Source: Chitinophagaceae bacterium UBA2793 (lineage in GTDB: Bacteria > Bacteroidota > Bacteroidia > Chitinophagales > Chitinophagaceae). From it: a stretch of DNA of 31,646 bases. Of this stretch, positions 25,263 to 31,646 are shown in pieces. The stretch lies in NCBI GenBank assembly GCA_002352045.1, contig DEHT01000037.1, forward strand, positions 26,089-57,734, read 5' to 3'. Numbering within the stretch: position 1 is the stretch's first letter; every line of letters begins with the position of its first letter. A program made the position numbers and the translations under genes. Below the pieces are notes generated by a model that had not been told where the DNA came from, did not search any database, and was given only the letters and a program-made list of their open reading frames with translations.

Positions 25263-26488
25263 AAAATTTTTATCTTCTTTAAGAGTAAAAAATAAAATCC
25301 CCCAGCAGATAAAAGGCACAGCATAGTAACAATCCACCACAAATTTGAAAATCCAACTTTTTCTGCAGCTATTGCACCTAAACTGCTTCCAAATACCTGG
25401 GCCACACTCCAGGCCATAGTATATAATCCGGCATAATGCCCTCTTTTTAATTCACTGCTTTTGCTAATGTAGTAACTGTTCATAAAAGGCATGGCAGTCA
25501 TTTCTGCAAAAGTTAATACCAGTATGGCAAACACGGCAACCGTAAAACCATTTGTAAATGGCAGGTTAAAAAAAGAAAAAGCTATACCCATCAATAATGT
25601 TCCAATGGTAATTAAAAACAAATAGGGCCTACGTCCTTCCAATTTATATACATACAGCATTTCAATTAAAGCAATAAGCACTCCATTGAATGCCATAATG
25701 GTTCCAATTTGAGCTTCTCCAAGACCCAGGTTTTCTTTCATGAAAATAGGTACGGTAGTAAACAATTGAAAAAAACATAAGGCAAACAACATCACAAAAA
25801 ACAAGAATAGCAGGAACTCTTTATCTTTTAATGGCGACTGGTTATATTCTGCAGTTCTCCCCTGTATTGAAACATCTTCCTGAGGCTTTTTTTGTTGCTC
25901 AATGGAAACTTTAGGTAAAATAATAAGAAGCATTATGGCAGCCCCAATATTGGTAAATCCATCTACCCAAAAAAGTAAATGATAATCAATAGAAGCTAAA
26001 AAACCGCCAACAGCTATTCCTACACCCCATCCCATATTAATGGCTAATCGAACCAAGGAGAAAGATTGAGTTCGGTTTTTTTTATTGCTGTAATGTGCAA
26101 TGGCTGTGGCATTAGCCGGTCTAAATGTTTCATTTACCATACTCAAAACAAATGTGCAGATGCAGATAGCTGTATAACTGTTCATTTGCCCTAAAAGGAT
26201 AAACAATATTCCTCCAAAAAATAAAGCTCCAAATTGAACTTTATAAAACCCTAACTGATCGCTAAGCTTGCCGCCCAATAACGCACCAACCACAGAACCC
26301 AACCCATAAATAGCCACTACCCAACCGCCCTGCTCTGTGGAATAGCCAAGCTTTTTGCAGTAGAGCGTTAAAAATGCAAGCACCATAGTGCCGCTTCTAT
26401 TTACAAGCATTACAATGCTCAGCAACCAAATATTTTTAGTAAGTCCACTGTATGCTTTTTTATATAGTTCGATGGTGCTATTGAACAT
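25259..26488 (-). CDS. MFS transporter (MFS_1 type)
   Basis: A 409-residue major facilitator with 12 predicted helices, cytoplasmic N-terminus FNSTIELYKKAYSGL. The signature loop between helices 2 and 3 reads GGKLSDQLGFYKVQ, a recognisable variant of GxLaDrxGrr. The centre (about residues 195-220) is a hydrophilic loop linking the two six-helix bundles (KKPQEDVSIQGRTAEYNQS). It resembles MdtH-like drug exporters in layout, but the substrate cannot be assigned. The start is ATG 26488. It lies 91 bases downstream of the GT35 gene on the same strand, with a terminator between. Confidence 0.9.
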   Translation of the reverse strand: MFNSTIELYKKAYSGLTKNIWLLSIVMLVNRSGTMVLAFLTLYCKKLGYSTEQGGWVVAIYGLGSVVGALLGGKLSDQLGFYKVQFGALFFGGILFILLGQMNSYTAICICTFVLSMVNETFRPANATAIAHYSNKKNRTQSFSLVRLAINMGWGVGIAVGGFLASIDYHLLFWVDGFTNIGAAIMLLIILPKVSIEQQKKPQEDVSIQGRTAEYNQSPLKDKEFLLFLFFVMLFALCFFQLFTTVPIFMKENLGLGEAQIGTIMAFNGVLIALIEMLYVYKLEGRRPYLFLITIGTLLMGIAFSFFNLPFTNGFTVAVFAILVLTFAEMTAMPFMNSYYISKSSELKRGHYAGLYTMAWSVAQVFGSSLGAIAAEKVGFSNLWWIVTMLCLLSAGGFYFLLLKKIKIL

Positions 26489-26532
26489 ATAATTTAACTA
26501 GTTTCGATTTTGCCCAAAATTAAAATAATAAA

Positions 26533-26561
26533 AAAAGCCACCCTTATGAGGCAGCTTATTT
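26533..26561 (-). terminator. Terminator downstream of the GT35 gene
   Basis: On the minus strand AGCTGCC pairs with GGTGGCT (two wobble pairs) around a short loop and is followed by seven Ts. It starts about 20 bases past the stop at 26580. Confidence 0.65.
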
Positions 26562-26579
26562 CAAAAATACCATACAAAT

Positions 26580-28232
26580 TTATTTATACAAAATTTCATA
26601 ATATTCTTTCGCCATACGGTTGCTATCAAATTGCCAACGTACATCTCTCATACCATTTTTTATGATTTGCCTCCATACCGAAGGGTTTTCGTAGTACATT
26701 GGTAAAATTTGATTTTCAAGAATGTCGAATAGTTTCATCATATCATATTCATCTTGTTCATGCTCTCCAATTGCAGCATAATCAATAGGTGGAACTACAA
26801 ATCCGTTATTTCCATGATTGATGAATTCGCAAATCCAACCATCATGTGTACTAAAGTTAACTGAGCCATTCATGGCAGCCGTCATACCACTGGTACCGCT
26901 TGCTTCCCTGGGTACACGAGGATTGTTTAACCATACATCCGAAGCTTGCTTTAAGCGCTTACTTAAACTCAATTCGTACCCGGTGCATACTGCCACATTT
27001 TTAAATTCTTTGCTTAAGTTCACCAGCATATTAAAATCGCTGATTGCTGCATAGTCGGCCGGATAAGGCTTGCCCGCCCAAATAATTTGAACAGGATATT
27101 TTGTGTTGGTCATTAATTGTTTAAAGCGTTCTTCATCTCTAGTGATTAATTCTGCTCTCTTATAACCTGCAAACCTGCGTGCCCACACAATAGTAAATAC
27201 ATCAGGATTGAATAATTTACCTGTTTGATCGGCAACTAAATCAAATGCTCTTTTTTTAAGATAGCGTTTTCTATCAATGAAGCCATCTTCGTTGTGCTCA
27301 TCCATAAACCTGTACAATTGCTTATCTGCCCAGTAATGCCAGTTTTGAGCATTGGTGATAGCTTTTATATCGCAGGTCTCAGGATACTTCTTCCACATTT
27401 GCCTACTCACTTCTCCATGCAATTGACTTACACCATTTGCCAATTTTGCAAAACGTAGTGCAGCCAGAGAATGATTAAAAAGATTGTCGGTAATACCGGT
27501 GAGCAACCTTACCAATTCTAACGGCATGCCACAGAAGTAACTCATTTTTTCGCATAAATGAATATCATGCTTTTCGTTGCCTGCCTCTTCGGGTGTGTGC
27601 GTTGTAAATACTAGCCTTTGTTTTACGGCTTCTTTGCTTCCAAATTTTTTGTACAGATAAAAAGCAGCACTTATACCATGTGCTTCATTTAAATGATACA
27701 AATCGGGATTGAAATTTAATTCATCCATCAACTTAGCACCACCCACACCCAGTAAAATAAACTGAGCCACCTTGGTTGCTATATTTGCATCGTACAGGCG
27801 ATGCGAAATGGTTTGAGATACATAATCATTCTCCGGCAAATCGGTACTTAATAAAAACAAAGGAGCCGATTTAAAAGTTTCGGGGTTTAAATAAAACGCT
27901 TTTACCCAAACCGGATGATCATGAATTTCAATTTTAAATTTTATGCCGGTATCTTCTAAATAATTGTAAATTTTTTCGTTCCATTGAACCTGCAAAGTTT
28001 GATCCTGATTGCGAGACTGATCGTAATATCCATATTTCCAAAGAATACCAATTCCAACTAAATTTTGTCTCAGTTCATAAGCACTCCTTAAATGCGAACC
28101 ACTCAAAAAACCCAATCCTCCACTATAAATTTTCAAGGGTTGATGCACTGCAAACTCCATTGAAAAGTATGCAATCTTTTTGCCGTAAACAGGATCCACA
28201 TCATAAGGAACCTGAAACTGTTTAAAATCCAT
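26580..28232 (-). CDS. glgP: GT35 alpha-glucan phosphorylase homologue lacking the PLP lysine
   Basis: A 550-residue protein of the short alpha-glucan phosphorylase group (TIGR02094 type), which normally releases glucose-1-phosphate from glycogen or maltodextrin. Recognisable parts are IAYFSMEFAVHQPLKIYSGG (about residues 20-39) and LRQNLVGIGILWKYGYY, then HLNEAHG. WARRFAGYKRAEL carries the Arg and Lys that contact phosphate in muscle phosphorylase, and EASGTSGMTAAMNGS is the PLP loop. In that loop classical enzymes have Lys (EASGTxxxK); here it is Thr451 (codon ACG). Without a Schiff-base lysine the cofactor could not be held in the usual way, so phosphorylase activity is uncertain. It is shorter than E. 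coli MalP (about 800). Confidence 0.85.
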   Translation of the reverse strand: MDFKQFQVPYDVDPVYGKKIAYFSMEFAVHQPLKIYSGGLGFLSGSHLRSAYELRQNLVGIGILWKYGYYDQSRNQDQTLQVQWNEKIYNYLEDTGIKFKIEIHDHPVWVKAFYLNPETFKSAPLFLLSTDLPENDYVSQTISHRLYDANIATKVAQFILLGVGGAKLMDELNFNPDLYHLNEAHGISAAFYLYKKFGSKEAVKQRLVFTTHTPEEAGNEKHDIHLCEKMSYFCGMPLELVRLLTGITDNLFNHSLAALRFAKLANGVSQLHGEVSRQMWKKYPETCDIKAITNAQNWHYWADKQLYRFMDEHNEDGFIDRKRYLKKRAFDLVADQTGKLFNPDVFTIVWARRFAGYKRAELITRDEERFKQLMTNTKYPVQIIWAGKPYPADYAAISDFNMLVNLSKEFKNVAVCTGYELSLSKRLKQASDVWLNNPRVPREASGTSGMTAAMNGSVNFSTHDGWICEFINHGNNGFVVPPIDYAAIGEHEQDEYDMMKLFDILENQILPMYYENPSVWRQIIKNGMRDVRWQFDSNRMAKEYYEILYK

Positions 28233-28274
28233 TTGTATTTTTTTTAGGGCTGCAATATAAGTAAATTGTATTTA

Positions 28275-28289
28275 GTGTATATGCTACAC
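28275..28289. promoter_or_regulatory. Inverted repeat GTGTA-N5-TACAC upstream of the metal transporter
   Basis: Five-base arms GTGTA and TACAC around TATGC. It sits between the divergent GT35 and NRAMP genes. An overlapping TTAGTGTATAT (28272-28282) recurs nearly identically as TTAGCGTATAT at 28360-28370, 88 bp away. Possible repressor sites; the assignment rests on pattern only. Confidence 0.3.
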
Positions 28290-28336
28290 ATTATTTTGGT
28301 CCAAATTATTCAAGTCCAATTTTGTCAACATTTTTT

Positions 28337-28352
28337 GTTAGCTTAGTCTAAC
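28337..28352. promoter_or_regulatory. Inverted repeat GTTAG-N6-CTAAC, possible metal-repressor site
   Basis: GTTAG and CTAAC arms flank CTTAGT, 65 bases before the NRAMP start codon. The half-sites are those of the DtxR box (TTAGGTTAG...CTAACCTAA), but the spacing is 6 instead of 1. A DtxR/MntR-type repressor is a reasonable guess for a manganese/iron importer gene. Confidence 0.35.
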
Positions 28353-28416
28353 TTTTTACTTAGCGTATATAGAATATTTTCAAAAAGAGTAAGAGACTAA
28401 AAAAATAAGAGTTTTC

Positions 28417-30303
28417 ATGCGTTCTTCTCATCATCATAGCAATGCTTCACTTAGTGAAGTACATAATAGCGTACCAACTTCTGGCAAAGGAAATAAGTGG
28501 CGCAGGTTATTTTCATTTTTGGGTCCTGCCTATTTAGTAAGTGTGGGCTATATGGACCCGGGCAATTGGGCTACCGATCTTGCAGGTGGTAGTCAATTTG
28601 GTTACTCACTTATATGGGTTTTGCTAATGAGCAATATAATGGCTTTGTTGTTGCAAAGCCTTTCTTCAAGACTTGGTATTGTTCGTGGACTCGATTTGGC
28701 TCAAGCAAACCGTGCAACTTATTCGAAGCCCGTAAATTTTATTTTGTATTTATTAGCCGAAGTGGCTATAGCAGCTACCGACCTTGCAGAGGTATTGGGC
28801 ATGGCAATCGGTATTCAGTTGCTTACCGGTATGCCACTCATTTGGGGAGTAAGCATTACAGTACTTGATACCTTTTTGCTTTTGTATTTACAAAAATTGG
28901 GTATGAGAAAAATGGAAGCTTTTATAATTACCCTGGTTGCTTTTATTGCTGTGTGTTTTTTAGTTCAAATAATAATGGCCAAGCCCGAAGCGGCGGAAAT
29001 TGCCAAAGGGTTTGTACCCTCTTTGCCAAATGATGATGCATTGTACATTGCTATTGGCATTATTGGTGCAACTGTAATGCCGCATAACCTATACTTACAC
29101 TCTGCATTGGTTCAAACAAGAAAAATTGAAAAATCTACTGCAAGTATTAAGCAGGCGCTTAAATATAATTTTGTTGATACAGCCGTGGCTTTGAATGTTG
29201 CGTTTTTAGTAAATGCTGCTATTTTAATTTTAGCGGCTTCCGTTTTTTTTAAGAGTGGCAATACCCATGTTGCCGAAATACAGGAAGCATATAAATTGCT
29301 TCCCGGTTTTTTGGGCGACACCGCTCCTATTCTATTTGCATTGGCCTTAATAGCAGCAGGACAAAGCAGTACTGTTACAGGTACGCTTGCCGGGCAAATA
29401 GTAATGGAAGGATATTTAAGTCTTCGATTGAATCCAATTTTAAGAAGATTGGTTACCAGGCTTATTGCCATTATCCCTGCAATTATAGTAATTCTAATTT
29501 ATGGTGAACAAGAAGTAAATTCATTATTAGTAATGAGCCAGGTTGTATTGAGTTTACAATTGGGTTATGCCATTATTCCCTTAATTCATTTTGTAAGCGA
29601 TAAAAAAACGATGGGTGAATTTGCCATAAAGCCTTTTGTGAGAATAGCCGCCTGGTTAATTGCGAGCATATTGGTATTTCTAAATTTAAAAATGTTGCTT
29701 AATGAAGTGATGCCAATTTTACAGGGCACCGATTTTTGGCCAAAGGCGTTGGTGATTGGTGCTGGTTTATTTTTTGGAGCTATTTTATTTTACATCATAC
29801 TTCATCCATATATTGCCAAAATAAAGCAACAAAAAGATACTGATATTTCGATGCATAATGAGCCTGCAGCCCTGGTGTTGAAAAAAACTCCCGAAATTAA
29901 AAAGATTGCAGTAGCACTTGATTTTAGTAGTGATGACAGCAAACTTATTTCTTATGCAATAGCTCAGGGCAAAAACGATTGCAAGTTTTTGCTATTGCAT
30001 ATTGTGGAAAGTGCCGGTGCCGGACTTTTAGGAAAAGAAACCAGCGACTTTGAAGCAAGAAAAGATATTGCCCGCTTAGAAAATTATGTACAACAGTTAA
30101 AAGAAAAAGGCTATACTGCTTATGCAGAAATTGGATACAAAAGCAGGGTTAAAGAAATTGTACGAATTGTAAAAGATGGTAATGCAGATTTATTGGTGAT
30201 TGGTGCACATGGCCACAAAGGATTAAAAGATTTTATTTATGGCGAAACGGTGAATGCAGTAAGACATGAGTTAAACATTCCCATACTGGTGGTTACTTTA
30301 TAG
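28417..30303 (+). CDS. mntH: NRAMP Mn2+/Fe2+ transporter fused to a universal stress domain
   Basis: A 628-residue fusion. Residues about 30-445 are an NRAMP/MntH proton-coupled divalent metal importer with about 11 membrane helices. The TM1 metal-site motif is MDPGNWATD (Asp and Asn ligands) and the TM6 motif is GATVMPHNLYLHSALVQTR (Met and His). Residues about 490-628 are a cytoplasmic UspA domain beginning KKIAVALDFSSDD and ending with the ATP-binding pattern GAHGHKGLKDFIYGETVNAV. Plain MntH is about 410 residues and lacks this tail. The start is ATG 28417 after an unusually His/Ser-rich N-terminus (RSSHHHSNASLSEVHNS), which could itself bind metal. The stop overlaps the convergent DUF922 gene by 11 bases. 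Confidence 0.95.
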   Translation: MRSSHHHSNASLSEVHNSVPTSGKGNKWRRLFSFLGPAYLVSVGYMDPGNWATDLAGGSQFGYSLIWVLLMSNIMALLLQSLSSRLGIVRGLDLAQANRATYSKPVNFILYLLAEVAIAATDLAEVLGMAIGIQLLTGMPLIWGVSITVLDTFLLLYLQKLGMRKMEAFIITLVAFIAVCFLVQIIMAKPEAAEIAKGFVPSLPNDDALYIAIGIIGATVMPHNLYLHSALVQTRKIEKSTASIKQALKYNFVDTAVALNVAFLVNAAILILAASVFFKSGNTHVAEIQEAYKLLPGFLGDTAPILFALALIAAGQSSTVTGTLAGQIVMEGYLSLRLNPILRRLVTRLIAIIPAIIVILIYGEQEVNSLLVMSQVVLSLQLGYAIIPLIHFVSDKKTMGEFAIKPFVRIAAWLIASILVFLNLKMLLNEVMPILQGTDFWPKALVIGAGLFFGAILFYIILHPYIAKIKQQKDTDISMHNEPAALVLKKTPEIKKIAVALDFSSDDSKLISYAIAQGKNDCKFLLLHIVESAGAGLLGKETSDFEARKDIARLENYVQQLKEKGYTAYAEIGYKSRVKEIVRIVKDGNADLLVIGAHGHKGLKDFIYGETVNAVRHELNIPILVVTL

Positions 30304-30880
30304 CATTCAGCAACTGTTCAGAAATAATTCCATTCCACCTTTCCTGTTCATTTTTTAACTGACCATTTTTGGTTTGCCCATCGTATTCCTGCTGCATTTT
30401 GTTCATTAGGGCTACACACTCATTGTATAATTTTGGTAGAAATGCTTTGTAATTTTCTTTTGTGAGATTGGAGGTTTTTAGTCGCCGAAAAAAAATATCG
30501 GCTGCCAGATAACTTATATCGAAATGCTGTTGTTCATGATTCAAAATATAGGAAGTAGTTTTTCCGGTTTTTACCCATGATGCCGTTTTACTAAAGTAAC
30601 AATAGACAGCAATATTCAATTGAGCTTTTGATCCATTGCTTTTAAAGTCGGCCTTATATCCAAATCCGGAAGCAGTGATGGCAGAGGCAGGTGATGACTG
30701 AATAGGAAGTCCATTGAAATCGCTCCATTTTAAAGGCCTGTTTGCAGAATAATAAATAGTTTCGGAAGCAGGCATTGAGGTTTGCTCAGTCCAATATACA
30801 TTACTCACAAATTGAGCATTTGCTATAAATGACACTAAACACAAAAAGACTATAAAAAGATATTTTGAAAATGTTTTCAT
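30293..30880 (-). CDS. Secreted DUF922-like putative metalloprotease
   Basis: A 195-residue exported protein. The signal peptide is KTFSKYLFIVFLCLVSFIANA (cleavage about residue 22, before QFVSNVYW). The domain contains an HExxH zinc motif, HEQQHFDISYLAA (His115-Glu116 to His119), with the upstream RPLKWSDFNGLP strand typical of DUF922 (PF06037), a family of predicted secreted zinc proteases. The C-terminal 50 residues are helical and charged. I start at ATG 30880; the frame extends to 30898, but the later ATG gives a proper signal peptide. No close operon partner. The last 11 bases overlap the mntH stop region tail-to-tail. Confidence 0.8.
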   Translation of the reverse strand: MKTFSKYLFIVFLCLVSFIANAQFVSNVYWTEQTSMPASETIYYSANRPLKWSDFNGLPIQSSPASAITASGFGYKADFKSNGSKAQLNIAVYCYFSKTASWVKTGKTTSYILNHEQQHFDISYLAADIFFRRLKTSNLTKENYKAFLPKLYNECVALMNKMQQEYDGQTKNGQLKNEQERWNGIISEQLLNAIK

Positions 30881-30940
30881 TCTAGTGCAAAAAAACAATT
30901 ACTCCATTAAACCAACTATTAAAGGCGGGTGAATTAAAAC

Positions 30941-31646
30941 TTAATTAACAGTATTACACAGCAAAGATTTTGCTTTATTGGCAATCATTTCGGCTGTTAT
31001 TTGTTGCATACATCCTGCGGCCCCATGCACCGGGCATTCTTTGTTCCCAAAAACAGATGAAGGCCTGCAAGGCAAATCTGTTTGAATAGCATTATTCATA
31101 TTTTGTCCCCAACCGTAAAACCCCAACCAGGGATGTGTGCCTCCCCAAACAGATACAACCGGCACCCCCAGCATTGAAGCCAAATGCATATTGGCCGAAT
31201 CCATACTTATCATTATGGCCAACTGTGATATGAGGTTTAAATCTTCTGCAAGCTTTTGTTTTCCGGCCATTAGAAATACTCTGTCCAAATTTTTCCAATC
31301 CTCTAAAAGCAAAGCTTCTTCTGCAGAACCAAAAACAATTATGTGAACTTGAGGGTTTACTAAAAGTAAATCAACTACTGATTTCATTTTATGTAAAGGA
31401 TACATTTTAGCTGTATGTTTTGCAAATGGAGCAATACCAATCCAAATAGCATTGGGTTGCTGAACCGGAAGCAAATTTGTATTTGCAATAAGTTTTACTT
31501 TGCCGTCCTCAACATTTAAAACAATGGGATAGCCCAATTTTTCGAAAACATCGGCATAGCGTTGAAAACCGGTTTTAAGTGGATGTAAATTTTTATGTAC
31601 ACTTCGGGTGAGTTCTTTTTTTTCGGCCCTACCCTTGTCAATTACA
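30941..31646 (-). CDS. Glycosyltransferase family 9 protein, 5' end outside the window
   Basis: The frame is open from its TAA at 30941 to the right edge, so it is truncated at the N-terminus (at least 234 codons here). The C-terminal GT9 (heptosyltransferase-like) domain is clear: WIGIAPFAKHTAKMYPL, MISMDSANMHLASMLGVPVV and SVWGGTHPWLGFYGWGQ, where relatives bind the nucleotide-sugar donor. The edge-proximal part reads VIDKGRAEKKELTRS and RYADVFEKLG, also typical of the Bacteroidota family. Such enzymes add heptose or another sugar to lipopolysaccharide or surface glycans. The donor and acceptor cannot be told from sequence. Confidence 0.9.
   Translation of the reverse strand, partial: VIDKGRAEKKELTRSVHKNLHPLKTGFQRYADVFEKLGYPIVLNVEDGKVKLIANTNLLPVQQPNAIWIGIAPFAKHTAKMYPLHKMKSVVDLLLVNPQVHIIVFGSAEEALLLEDWKNLDRVFLMAGKQKLAEDLNLISQLAIMISMDSANMHLASMLGVPVVSVWGGTHPWLGFYGWGQNMNNAIQTDLPCRPSSVFGNKECPVHGAAGCMQQITAEMIANKAKSLLCNTVN

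Overview
The window looks like chromosomal DNA of a Bacteroidota bacterium, most likely of the Chitinophagaceae type. The evidence is AT-rich DNA, no Shine-Dalgarno sequences, several TAnnTTTG -7 promoter boxes close to start codons, and a gene set typical of that group: a DPE2-like MalQ with starch-binding domains, DUF3667, DUF6263, an NRAMP-USP fusion and a short GT35 protein. It is mostly ordinary core genome. I see no rRNA, tRNA, CRISPR array, prophage or insertion sequence, and no gene-free stretch over 300 bases.

Layout, left to right. Positions 27-2684 (-) hold 4-alpha-glucanotransferase. Positions 2807-3206 hold two very small genes, a 51-aa membrane protein and a 38-aa lipoprotein, facing each other across a terminator. 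Positions 3392-11215 form a protein-quality block on the minus strand: DnaK at one end and ClpB at the other. Between them lie a GtrA-like membrane protein, a secreted transglutaminase-fold protein (+), a YdeI/DUF1905 protein and a DsbA-like protein. Positions 11484-13958 (+) are a tight operon of a small channel-like membrane protein, QueG and AnmK. Positions 13983-15624 (-) pair an ABC-2 permease with a membrane-anchored SRPBCC protein.

Positions 15723-19577 (+) begin with an Xre/DUF2384 antitoxin and a RES toxin. These run through ATGA overlaps directly into folK, then a deoxynucleoside kinase, an MFS transporter and a DinB-like protein. Positions 19578-20916 (-) carry a YkgJ cysteine-cluster protein and a DUF3667 protein. 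Positions 21110-25217 (+) carry gcvP, a cold-shock protein and a secreted DUF6263 protein. Positions 25259-28232 (-) carry an MFS transporter and the GT35 alpha-glucan phosphorylase homologue. Positions 28417-30303 (+) carry an NRAMP metal transporter fused to a universal stress domain. The window closes (-) with a DUF922 protein and a GT9 glycosyltransferase that runs off the right edge.

Most worth a second look: (a) the RES/Xre toxin-antitoxin pair, translationally chained to folK, with a 14-bp repeat exactly 21 bp apart placed on its promoter; (b) the GT35 protein with Thr where the PLP-binding Lys should be; (c) two further enzyme folds lacking a catalytic Cys (transglutaminase-like Pro99, DsbA-like Ser35); and (d) a sharp leucine-codon break inside gcvP that suggests a mosaic gene. 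No single locus is clearly a wholly new system. The toxin-antitoxin/folate/nucleotide operon is the best candidate.
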